From a virus: DNA of 22,400 nucleotides. The notes beneath the pieces were generated by a model that did not search any database, was not told the origin of the DNA, and was given only the letters and a program-made list of their open reading frames with translations. The stretch is from IMG/VR virus record IMGVR_UViG_3300030333_002936, positions 1 through 22,400 of that record; one strand, 5' to 3'. A program made the position numbers and the translations under genes. Numbering within the stretch: position 1 is the first letter of the stretch; each line of letters begins with the position of its first letter. Below are positions 1-4,799 of the stretch, in pieces.

Positions 1-457
1 TGAAATAATCGCGCAATTCGTCGTCTGTCTGATCGACGTAAACAACGATCATTTCGTTGCCATAACGCTGGGCTAACCGGTCTGCCGCGACTTTTGGCGA
101 CACGGTAATCCAGTCAAATCTAACCTCCCAATTATGGACGCCACTGGTCTGTAGATGACATTTCATCCCCGCGCGTTGTGCGACTTTAATTAACTCACCG
201 ACTTCGTCGGATTGGTCAGCGGGTTCACCGCCTGTAATATGTAGCCAGCCGCTACGCCCGACCGCCGCGATTGCGCGATCTACAATTTCATCGACGGCAC
301 AATCGATGCCATTATGCTTTGACAACGCCTCGCGCTCATCACATTCAGCGCGGATTGGACATGCAACGCTGCACCCCGCAGTGCGGACAAAATATTGCGG
401 CGTACCCAGCAAATGCCCCGTACCCTGAATGCTCGAAAACTCATCATTAACCAGCAT
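1..457 (-). CDS. queE: QueE-like radical SAM enzyme (7-carboxy-7-deazaguanine synthase), 3' end cut by window
   Basis: The visible 152 residues match the N-terminal two thirds of QueE, which converts 6-carboxytetrahydropterin to 7-carboxy-7-deazaguanine in queuosine and 7-deazaguanine DNA pathways. Seen: an opening FSSIQGTG motif (7-14), FVRTAGC (23-29), and a SAM-binding TGGEP (75-79). The cysteines are C29, C33 and C39, giving CX3CX5C where most QueE proteins have CX3CX2C. The residues after the third cysteine (CDE) resemble the CD[ST] of QueE. The ATG at 457 lies inside the end of dpdA (11-bp overlap), so the two are probably translationally coupled. The reading frame is open at base 1, so the C-terminus is missing. 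The family call is strong; activity with the altered cysteine spacing is unproven. Confidence 0.85.
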   Translation of the reverse strand, partial: MLVNDEFSSIQGTGHLLGTPQYFVRTAGCSVACPIRAECDEREALSKHNGIDCAVDEIVDRAIAAVGRSGWLHITGGEPADQSDEVGELIKVAQRAGMKCHLQTSGVHNWEVRFDWITVSPKVAADRLAQRYGNEMIVVYVDQTDDELRDYF

Positions 458-1136
458 TGAGCAACTCCATTTGCGTCGGGCGTGAACTCCAAACAATTGG
501 ATTTTGAATGGCATCGATGCGCCGCGCCATGCGCTCTGGACACACCTTGTCGCGGGCGTGAGATTGCGCGACATTGGTGCTGTCCGCAGACGCAAACGGC
601 CAACGGTCGCCGCACAGCGCGAGGCCGCGTAGCATATGAACCCACGGCAATGCGCCTCGCTTGCTTAAAAAGTTAAACGCTTCGTCGGTTCGACGCTCCC
701 AAGGTTCAGAGCCGACTTGCCAATACGCGCCGCTTGAACCAAAGCAAAGGCGACCAAAGCCAAGATCAAGCAACCGCCCAAGTTGTTCGAGGCTTTCCCC
801 CAAATGCCAAACAACGGCAGCACAATCTCTGCGATGCGGCCATTCTCGCGCTAACGTGAGATTGTCTACCTCTGTGCCGTCAATTTTATCGGGCACAATT
901 GCCCAGTGGGGATGCCCAAGGTAAGGCTCAACAAATTTGTAAAATTTATCCCAATTAGGCACATGCGCTTTCAACGTAAAAAATGTGAAAGCGCCATTGT
1001 CGATGAGAACAGATTGACCGTGCGCGATGCTCCAGTCTAAATCGCGCGGCTCTGCGTAGCTGACGCAAAAATGTTTGCCTGCCATTTTTACCAATTCGCT
1101 GCGCGGCGTTATCGGTGTCCCGTGATAATGGATCAT
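447..1136 (-). CDS. dpdA: DpdA-like DNA 7-deazaguanine transglycosylase (TGT superfamily)
   Basis: A 229-aa protein resembling the phage-type DpdA family, relatives of tRNA-guanine transglycosylase that exchange guanine in DNA for a 7-deazaguanine base. Seen: LIDNGAFTFF (about 44-53), whose Asp46 aligns in style with the first active-site Asp of TGT; HWAIVPDKIDGTEVDN (77-92); AVVWHLGES (107-115); FGSSGAYWQVGS (132-143); and SADSTNVAQSH (183-193) near the end. It is much shorter than bacterial TGT (about 370 aa), as phage DpdA proteins can be, and the usual Zn cysteine cluster is not seen. I chose the ATG at 1136, one base after the upstream stop at 1138; a longer frame to 1292 would overlap a real gene. 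The queE overlap supports a shared pathway. Confidence 0.82.
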   Translation of the reverse strand: MIHYHGTPITPRSELVKMAGKHFCVSYAEPRDLDWSIAHGQSVLIDNGAFTFFTLKAHVPNWDKFYKFVEPYLGHPHWAIVPDKIDGTEVDNLTLAREWPHRRDCAAVVWHLGESLEQLGRLLDLGFGRLCFGSSGAYWQVGSEPWERRTDEAFNFLSKRGALPWVHMLRGLALCGDRWPFASADSTNVAQSHARDKVCPERMARRIDAIQNPIVWSSRPTQMELLNAG

Positions 1137-1137
1137 T

Positions 1138-1923
1138 TTAATAACCGAACACCTCGCGCGCTTTTTCGCGCGTCGATGCCGAAGACCAGTAAAAGGTGTC
1201 GAAGTTGGGGATGACGACCGACGCGACTTCTTCGCGCGTCTCGAACTTGTCCAAGAACCGCAGCAGCCGGTGCGCCGTTTCGCACACCTCAAGCCAGTCT
1301 TGGTCGCTGTTTTCTAGCTGGTAACGCGCGGCCTTCCGAGGCGTTAAGTAGATGAAATCGACGCCACGGTTTCCGCTCGCGCGACTGTAGATCGCGCCTT
1401 GTCTGCGATGGGCTGCGCTTATCGCCGAAGGCAGTCGCGTCGTTGTTTTAAGGTCAACAATGACATCCTCGAAATCAAAGTCCGTATAGCCGATGACTGG
1501 AACAGGGCAGCCTGGAATCTCGACTTCGATGCGCCGTTGAAAGCCTTCCAGCGTTGGGAGGTTGCCGTCAAACAGATCGATATACTGCTGCACCATGAGC
1601 GGAATATTCTCGCGCTCTCGGTCCCGCGCTTCGCCAGCGACCCCGAGCGCGGTTGCCTTGTTGAACTCGCGCACCGCTTCCTCTATCGGGTCATCAAATT
1701 CACTGCCGACATGCGCGACATAACAGCCATGCTCGACCGCCTTTCCGCGTTCCATCGCGGCGTTGCCTGGGTCGTAAACCTTGAACAAATACCGCAGCGC
1801 CCATAGCCCAAGGTCGTTGCGAGCAAGGTCTAGGTTTGAGTGGCTGAAGTGCCGCAGCCCGAAGCGCTTGGCGATATCTTCGATGACGCTGACAGGCAGC
1901 GGCTCGTTTACTTTAGCTGCCAT
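1138..1923 (-). CDS. RecB/Cas4-like PD-(D/E)XK exonuclease
   Basis: A 261-aa protein with the motif order of the PDDEXK_1 (RecB C-terminal/Cas4-like) nuclease family. Seen: GKAVEHG with G60 and H65; GYTDFD with acidic D148; VDLKTTT with D157 and K159; and a QxxxY motif, QGAIY (175-179). Together these form the metal-binding and catalytic set of this fold. Four closely spaced cysteines of a Cas4 Fe-S cluster are not present, so it is a plain RecB-like domain. In phages such proteins act in recombination, replication or host DNA breakdown; which one applies here cannot be read from sequence. Its start overlaps the upstream small gene by 11 bp, and dpdA begins one base after its stop. Confidence 0.85.
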   Translation of the reverse strand: MAAKVNEPLPVSVIEDIAKRFGLRHFSHSNLDLARNDLGLWALRYLFKVYDPGNAAMERGKAVEHGCYVAHVGSEFDDPIEEAVREFNKATALGVAGEARDRERENIPLMVQQYIDLFDGNLPTLEGFQRRIEVEIPGCPVPVIGYTDFDFEDVIVDLKTTTRLPSAISAAHRRQGAIYSRASGNRGVDFIYLTPRKAARYQLENSDQDWLEVCETAHRLLRFLDKFETREEVASVVIPNFDTFYWSSASTREKAREVFGY

Positions 1924-2098
1924 CTAATTCACCTTTTGCTATCGATTGCTCTATCGCCCGTTTCGGGTGTGCTTCGTCGTACCTTTGTTCGTACTCGCGG
2001 TATGCGGTCAGCCTTCGACCAGTGTCTTTGTACCAATGCGGCAGACGGTCGTAGCGAAGTTCAATTTCATTGCACCATTCAAAAAACGACTGCTTCAT
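1913..2098 (-). CDS. Small hypothetical protein, 61 aa
   Basis: I do not recognise a family. The product is short and charged, rich in aromatic residues at the start (SFFEW) and in Glu/Arg/Tyr in the middle (TAYREYEQRYDEAH), and is likely a soluble helical protein. Support for it being a real gene is the packing: its ATG shares an ATGA with the stop of the upstream Hjc-like gene (2095-2098), and its stop lies 11 bp inside the nuclease gene that follows. A longer frame to 2356 exists but runs through the upstream gene and is not needed. Confidence 0.7.
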   Translation of the reverse strand: MKQSFFEWCNEIELRYDRLPHWYKDTGRRLTAYREYEQRYDEAHPKRAIEQSIAKGELDGS

Positions 2099-2433
2099 TT
2101 GATTAGACCAAGCTGCCGGAAGATTACTTCGACGGTCTTTTCGGGCATGACGTAGAGGCGCTCGACTTTTTCGCCGGGCTGCGCGTCCTCGCGAATGACC
2201 AACATATCGCAGTCGTCTTGGGCGAGTGATTTCCGCAGAAATTTGAAGCCGCTCTTTTTTCTTTTTGCCTCTACGGAAAAACCGGCGAGCATCAAATCGC
2301 CCGCATACTGCTTGCCGTACCTTTTGAATTTTCCGCTGCCGACGACGCGGCTGCACTCAAGCCCAAGCGCTTCCCAATGCTTTACCGTTTCGGCTTCGAG
2401 TTGATAACCGCGCACATAATTTTTATTCGCCAT
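2095..2433 (-). CDS. Hjc-like PD-(D/E)XK protein, possible resolvase or nuclease
   Basis: A 112-aa basic protein with the compact layout of small PD-(D/E)XK enzymes such as archaeal Holliday junction resolvases. Seen: a glycine/glutamate start (RGYQLEAE, E13), a GSGKFKRYG loop, AGDLML with D46, and SVEAKRKKSG with E55 and K57, giving the E...D...ExK pattern. The size (about 110 aa) suits a single nuclease core. Phage relatives are usually annotated only as hypothetical or resolvase-like. It sits directly after the Cro-like gene (11-bp overlap at its start) and before the 61-aa gene (ATGA overlap), in the same early operon as the modification genes. The fold is well supported; the resolvase role is inference. 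Confidence 0.72.
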   Translation of the reverse strand: MANKNYVRGYQLEAETVKHWEALGLECSRVVGSGKFKRYGKQYAGDLMLAGFSVEAKRKKSGFKFLRKSLAQDDCDMLVIREDAQPGEKVERLYVMPEKTVEVIFRQLGLIK

Positions 2434-2614
2434 CGAACCAATCCGTCGCGGTGACTGCGCCGTTCGTTGCTTTAAAGACGGCGCGAATATTATGGGGGCG
2501 CGGGGAGCGGCCTTCGTTGATCCAGTAATAGACAGCCTTTTGCGTCACGCCGATTTCTCTAGCGAGTTCTCCGCTGGTCATGCCGGTATCTTCAAGAAAC
2601 TTTTGGAGCTTCAC
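2423..2614 (-). CDS. Cro-like helix-turn-helix repressor
   Basis: A 63-aa single-domain DNA-binding protein. Residues about 12-35 form the helix-turn-helix: SGELAREIGVTQKAVYYWI, then a short tail. Cro/YdaS-type proteins of lambdoid and related phages have this size and position: first gene of the leftward operon, divergent from the CI-like repressor. The start is a GTG at 2614 with an AAGG Shine-Dalgarno at 2622-2625, seven bases upstream. That ribosome site begins directly after the T-tract of a strong terminator in the leader, so expression probably depends on readthrough. Likely role: repress the CI-like promoter and favour lytic growth. Confidence 0.85.
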   Translation of the reverse strand: MKLQKFLEDTGMTSGELAREIGVTQKAVYYWINEGRSPRPHNIRAVFKATNGAVTATDWFDGE

Positions 2615-2625
2615 GCGCGCGCCTT

Positions 2626-2669
2626 AAAAAAAGGGCGGGAGCCAAAAAGGGGACTAAAAGGCTCCCGCC
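2626..2669 (-). terminator. Intrinsic terminator in the leader of the leftward early operon
   Basis: A perfect 10-bp inverted repeat (2634-2643 with 2660-2669, GGCGGGAGCC/GGCTCCCGCC) encloses a 16-base loop and, on the minus strand, is followed by C and seven T residues (2632-2626). This is a textbook intrinsic terminator pointing into the Cro-like gene, placed between the control region and that gene. On the plus strand no T-tract follows. It probably attenuates early transcription unless antitermination occurs. Confidence 0.8.
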
Positions 2670-2686
2670 AGTGGTAACAGGGAGGA

Positions 2687-2700
2687 TCGGCAGTTGCCGA
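2687..2700. promoter_or_regulatory. Short inverted repeat in the cro/cI control region
   Basis: TCGGCA-GT-TGCCGA, two perfect 6-bp arms with a 2-base centre. It lies between the main operator-like repeat and the leader terminator, where a repressor site would be expected. No protein can be assigned to it from sequence. Confidence 0.35.
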
Positions 2701-2703
2701 TGT

Positions 2704-2743
2704 TTAACCGTAACAAAATGTTCCGAATATTGTTACTGGTTAA
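2704..2743. promoter_or_regulatory. Operator-like long inverted repeat between the divergent repressors
   Basis: The arms are TTAACC-GTAACAA (2704-2716) and TTGTTAC-T-GGTTAA (2730-2743), complementary over 13 bp with a single bulged T at 2737 and a 13-base spacer. The position in the divergent CI/Cro intergenic region is where phage operators lie. A TATGAT hexamer at 2750-2755 could be the -10 of the repressor promoter, but no well-spaced -35 is evident. Which of the two regulators binds is inference. Confidence 0.6.
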
Positions 2744-2791
2744 TGCCGGTATGATGTGGGAATATACAGGACAAAATAAGAAAAGGTCGGT

Positions 2792-3400
2792 ATGTCTTCA
2801 AAAAATAATATTAGATCACTGCGTAAAGAACGCGGGATATCAGGGAGTGAACTGGCGCGCCGCATCGGCGTCGAAGCCCATACGTTGCGGCGTTGGGAAA
2901 GGGGCGAGGTGCAGCCGCCGCATGAAACGGCGGGGGCAATCGCTTCATTCTTCAACGTGACGCTCGAAGCTGTGTTAGGCATGGAAGAGCGCACTGAAGG
3001 CATGGGCATCGGTCGAACGACGATACCCGTGTTTGGCCGCGCTGAAGGCGGCAGCGGCATCGTCAACTTCGACCAGCCGCCAATCGATCACATTGAAAAG
3101 CCTGGATATCTTGACGCTGTCGATGACTGTTACGCGCTAATGGTCGTCGGCGATTCTATGGAACCGCGCTTTTTTGCTGGCGAAATTTTAATTGTTAATC
3201 CGTTTCGCGCGCCAAGAGCGGGCGACTTCGTCGTCGTACAGTACCGCCGCAACGGCGATATTATGGCGATTGCAAAGCGCTTTGTGCGGCACACCTCGAA
3301 CGCGCTAACCGTCCATGAACTTAATCCAGACCAAGATATCGAAATCGCCGCAACCGACGTTGTCGCCGTTCATTATGTAGCGAGCGTTCGCGCCGTCTGA
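2792..3400 (+). CDS. CI-like repressor: HTH plus S24 (LexA-type) self-cleaving domain
   Basis: A 202-aa two-domain lysogeny repressor. Residues about 5-60 are an XRE helix-turn-helix (SGSELARRIGVEAHTLRRWE). Residues about 78-200 are an S24 serine/lysine autoprotease: the nucleophile Ser122 sits in VVGDSMEPRF and the general base Lys162 in MAIAKRF. A likely self-cleavage region is the VFGRAEGGSG linker (80-89), though the exact bond is not canonical Ala-Gly. Such repressors are inactivated when host RecA senses DNA damage. The ATG at 2792 has AAAAGG about five bases upstream. It diverges from the Cro-like gene across an operator-like region and ends before a strong terminator. Confidence 0.93.
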   Translation: MSSKNNIRSLRKERGISGSELARRIGVEAHTLRRWERGEVQPPHETAGAIASFFNVTLEAVLGMEERTEGMGIGRTTIPVFGRAEGGSGIVNFDQPPIDHIEKPGYLDAVDDCYALMVVGDSMEPRFFAGEILIVNPFRAPRAGDFVVVQYRRNGDIMAIAKRFVRHTSNALTVHELNPDQDIEIAATDVVAVHYVASVRAV

Positions 3401-3429
3401 CAGAAGCCCATATATATATAAAGTAACAA

Positions 3430-3454
3430 CCCCGCACGTTGCGGGGCTTTTTTT
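3430..3454 (+). terminator. Intrinsic terminator after the CI-like repressor
   Basis: CCCCGCA (3430-3436), loop CGT, TGCGGGG (3440-3446), then C and seven T residues (3448-3454). The 7-bp GC-rich stem with a T-tract sits 30 bases past the repressor stop and separates the repressor from the next small genes. Confidence 0.88.
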
Positions 3455-3455
3455 G

Positions 3456-3484
3456 TTGACAAACGTAACCGGGATAAAATAAGA
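3456..3484 (+). promoter_or_regulatory. Candidate promoter for the small-gene operon, with a GTAAC element in its spacer
   Basis: A perfect -35 hexamer TTGACA (3456-3461) starts just after the terminator T-tract. The -10 is unclear: TAAAAT (3475-3480) is the best match but is only 13 bases away; ATAAGA (3479-3484) has the right 17-base spacing but is poor. GTAAC at 3465-3469 matches the half-site of the control region. The operon downstream needs its own promoter because the terminator precedes it. Confidence 0.4.
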
Positions 3485-3525
3485 CAGAAACGGAACAGAA
3501 CTGGACGAAAAAGGAAATTAAGAGG

Positions 3526-3738
3526 ATGAGTGACCAAATATTTTTTACGCCACCAGAGGCAGCTAAAGAAATCTGGGGCAAATATGGTCACAGGGAGAGA
3601 CACACAATTTATCGCTATCTTCAACATGAGGTGTTTAAACCAATCGAAGAAAAATCAGGGTATAAGATTTTAAAAGACGGCAATCGCTGGTTGATACCCG
3701 GCGGCTTGGTCAAAGCTATTAAGGAGCAAGCCGGATGA
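3526..3738 (+). CDS. Small HTH/excisionase-like DNA-binding protein
   Basis: A 70-aa basic protein. FTPPEAAKEIWG (7-18) with HTIYRYLQ (26-33) resembles a helix-turn-helix of the AlpA/Xis (MerR-like) kind, and GNRWLIPGG (52-60) looks like the wing that follows it in excisionases. Phage excisionases are this small and often lie close to att and int, as this does. It could equally be a transcription regulator. AAGGA at 3511-3515 is a suitable ribosome site. The stop overlaps the next start (ATGA, 3735-3738). The family call is by motif feel and not a strong signature. Confidence 0.72.
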   Translation: MSDQIFFTPPEAAKEIWGKYGHRERHTIYRYLQHEVFKPIEEKSGYKILKDGNRWLIPGGLVKAIKEQAG

Positions 3739-4103
3739 ATGTTTGCCCGACTTGCCATGGTAATGGCTTTCTCAACTCAGACGATGGGCAAGTTGACTGC
3801 CCTACATGCGGCGGCAGCGGAGAAATCCAAGCCCGCCATTCAATCGCGCTGGAAGCAGCGAGCTTGATCTGCGGCGACCGTAGCGAGACGCATGGTCCTG
3901 TCGATCAAAACTTTCAAAACATCGGAGCGCTTTGGGGTTCGTATCTAGGAAAAGAAATTTCCCTTCTCGATGTCGGCAACATGCTGACGCTTCTCAAAAT
4001 TGCGAGGACTAAAACGAACCCAACGCACCGCGACAACTATGTCGACGGTGCGGGTTATCTGGCGCTGACTGGAGAAGTGAACTTAGTCGGAGAGGAGCAA
4101 TGA
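3735..4103 (+). CDS. DnaJ-type zinc finger fused to a DUF6378 domain
   Basis: A 122-aa protein in two parts. Residues 4-30 carry two CxxCxGxG motifs (C4/C7 and C22/C25), the zinc-binding repeat of DnaJ central domains. Residues about 34-115 match DUF6378, a phage domain of unknown function: R49...HG (53-54), LLKIARTK (86-93) and HRDNYVDGAGYLAL (98-111). The pattern of an HG motif, LKIAR and a DN-D-GY helix resembles MazG-like and nucleotide-modification-associated domains, so a nucleotide-related role is possible but inferred. No catalytic activity can be assigned. The start overlaps the previous stop, so translation is probably coupled. Confidence 0.85.
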   Translation: MNVCPTCHGNGFLNSDDGQVDCPTCGGSGEIQARHSIALEAASLICGDRSETHGPVDQNFQNIGALWGSYLGKEISLLDVGNMLTLLKIARTKTNPTHRDNYVDGAGYLALTGEVNLVGEEQ

Positions 4104-4104
4104 C

Positions 4105-4356
4105 ATGCAGATTGTCACGACGACAACCGACGAACATCGTCAACATAAAGTACGGGTGGACGACTTCCGCGTCATCGCTTACCAGCGGCGACCGGGTTGT
4201 TGGCAGACGACGGACGACTGTCCCTTCGCCGACGCCGACGATCCTCTCGCGATGGTTCGCAAAGCTGTCGAAGCTGGTCATATGATAATGGCACAGCGCC
4301 GCGTCGGTGCCGGTCAGTATGATCTTCTTCTGAAACCAGCGAGGCACCGCCGATGA
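4105..4356 (+). CDS. Hypothetical protein, 83 aa
   Basis: I do not recognise a family. The product is mixed alpha/beta in character and basic at the end (KPARHRR), with two internal Cys/Trp stretches (PGCWQTTDDCPF, 30-41). The ATG at 4105 has GAGGAG (4091-4096) eight bases upstream. A competing frame that starts at 4100 in the previous gene's stop gives only 61 residues of low-complexity sequence, so I prefer 4105. The stop overlaps the start of the zinc-ribbon gene (ATGA, 4353-4356), which supports this frame. Confidence 0.65.
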   Translation: MQIVTTTTDEHRQHKVRVDDFRVIAYQRRPGCWQTTDDCPFADADDPLAMVRKAVEAGHMIMAQRRVGAGQYDLLLKPARHRR

Positions 4357-4529
4357 TTGATTGTGACTTTTGCGGTTCAGCCACCCGCCTGATTGACCAT
4401 TGCTGTACTCAATGCGGAAGGCCACTGTTTGCCGATTGGTACACTGACGAGCAGGGCAATGTGCGCCAAATGTGCGTTACTAGGCGGGATAAGGCTGGAC
4501 AAGACAGGAGACATTCGGTTAATAAGTAA
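4353..4529 (+). CDS. Small zinc-ribbon protein, 58 aa
   Basis: A 58-aa protein with two knuckles: C4-D-F-C7 at the start and C18-T-Q-C21 ten residues later, the CxxC-x10-CxxC spacing of a compact zinc ribbon, followed by a basic tail (TRRDKAGQDRRH). It may bind nucleic acid or a protein partner; its function is unknown. Its ATG overlaps the stop of the upstream gene (4353-4356), so it is the last gene of the small plus-strand operon. It ends 51 bases before the tRNA-derived att core. Confidence 0.6.
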   Translation: MIDCDFCGSATRLIDHCCTQCGRPLFADWYTDEQGNVRQMCVTRRDKAGQDRRHSVNK

Positions 4530-4546
4530 CTGACGGACTTACAAGT

Positions 4547-4652
4547 TATTGATTTCGTTTGATTAAAAAATTTGGCGCAATCAGGCTCATAACCTGAAGG
4601 TCAGAGGTTCAAATCCTCTCCCCGCAACCAAATTCCTCAAATGAAATCAATA
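4547..4652. repeat. 16-bp inverted arms flanking the att core
   Basis: TATTGATTTCGTTTGA (4547-4562) and TCAAATGAAATCAATA (4637-4652) are reverse complements at 15 of 16 positions. They flank the tRNA-derived segment with 74 bases between them. Their placement on both sides of the core suggests integrase arm-type binding sites or boundaries of the attP region. The match is seen directly; the function is inferred. Confidence 0.65.
4581..4630 (+). other. attP core: 3' half of an initiator tRNA-Met gene
   Basis: The segment reads as the anticodon arm (TCAGG-CTCATAA-CCTGA, anticodon CAT, 4581-4597), variable loop, T arm (AGAGG-TTCAAAT-CCTCT, 4603-4619), the 3' acceptor strand CCCCGCA (4620-4626) and ACCA. 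An acceptor 3' strand ending in A opposite the expected C1 is the mark of bacterial initiator tRNA. The 5' half (acceptor 5' strand and D arm) is absent: the bases before 4581 do not fit it. Phages that integrate in tRNA genes carry just such a 3' copy to restore the gene on insertion. The integrase lies 170 bases downstream on the same strand. Confidence 0.88.
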
Positions 4653-4656
4653 TGAT

Positions 4657-4688
4657 AAGGGGGAAGCCGTCAAGGGCTTCCCTTTTTT
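4657..4688 (+). terminator. Intrinsic terminator behind the tRNA-derived att core
   Basis: GGGAAGCC (4661-4668), loop GTCAAG, GGCTTCCC (4675-4682), then six T residues (4683-4688); G-U and A-T pairs extend the stem outward to 4657. It sits 27 bases after the CCA end. It could end the small-gene operon in the free phage and, after integration, the host tRNA-fMet transcript. Confidence 0.85.
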
Positions 4689-4747
4689 CATGTGCGGAAA
4701 TGTGCGTTTTATTTTTCGCGCATCTTGTAATTCCTCGTCAGGTCACT

Positions 4748-4782
4748 GGACAACCATGTCCGGAAGAGTAACATTAAGTTAC
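4748..4782 (+). promoter_or_regulatory. Inverted repeats upstream of the integrase
   Basis: Two short palindromes precede int: GGACA-ACCA-TGTCC (4748-4761) and GTAAC-ATTAA-GTTAC (4768-4782). The second uses the same GTAAC half-site as the operator-like repeat in the repressor control region, so the repressor, Cro-like or Xis-like protein may act here. No convincing -35/-10 pair was found. The integrase ribosome site GAGGA (4790-4794) follows. Confidence 0.35.
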
Positions 4783-4799
4783 GATGAAAGAGGAATGAC

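Noticed and set aside
280-645. 121-aa minus-strand frame overlapping queE and dpdA
   Set aside because: It is the shadow of two well-supported genes in another frame and has an Arg/Cys/Ser-rich product.
1137-1292. N-terminal extension of the DpdA-like protein
   Set aside because: The frame continues to 1292 but runs across the end of the nuclease gene, and the extra residues are low-complexity Arg/Ser; ATG 1136 fits the family start.
4100-4285. 61-aa frame starting in the ATGA of the DUF6378 gene stop
   Set aside because: Its product is Arg/Thr/Ser-rich without protein-like pattern, while the 4105 frame is longer, has a spaced ribosome site and ends in a coupled junction.
4581-4630. A functional tRNA-Met gene
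   Set aside because: Only the anticodon arm to the CCA end is present; the preceding bases cannot form the acceptor 5' strand or the D arm, so it is an att copy and not a tRNA gene.
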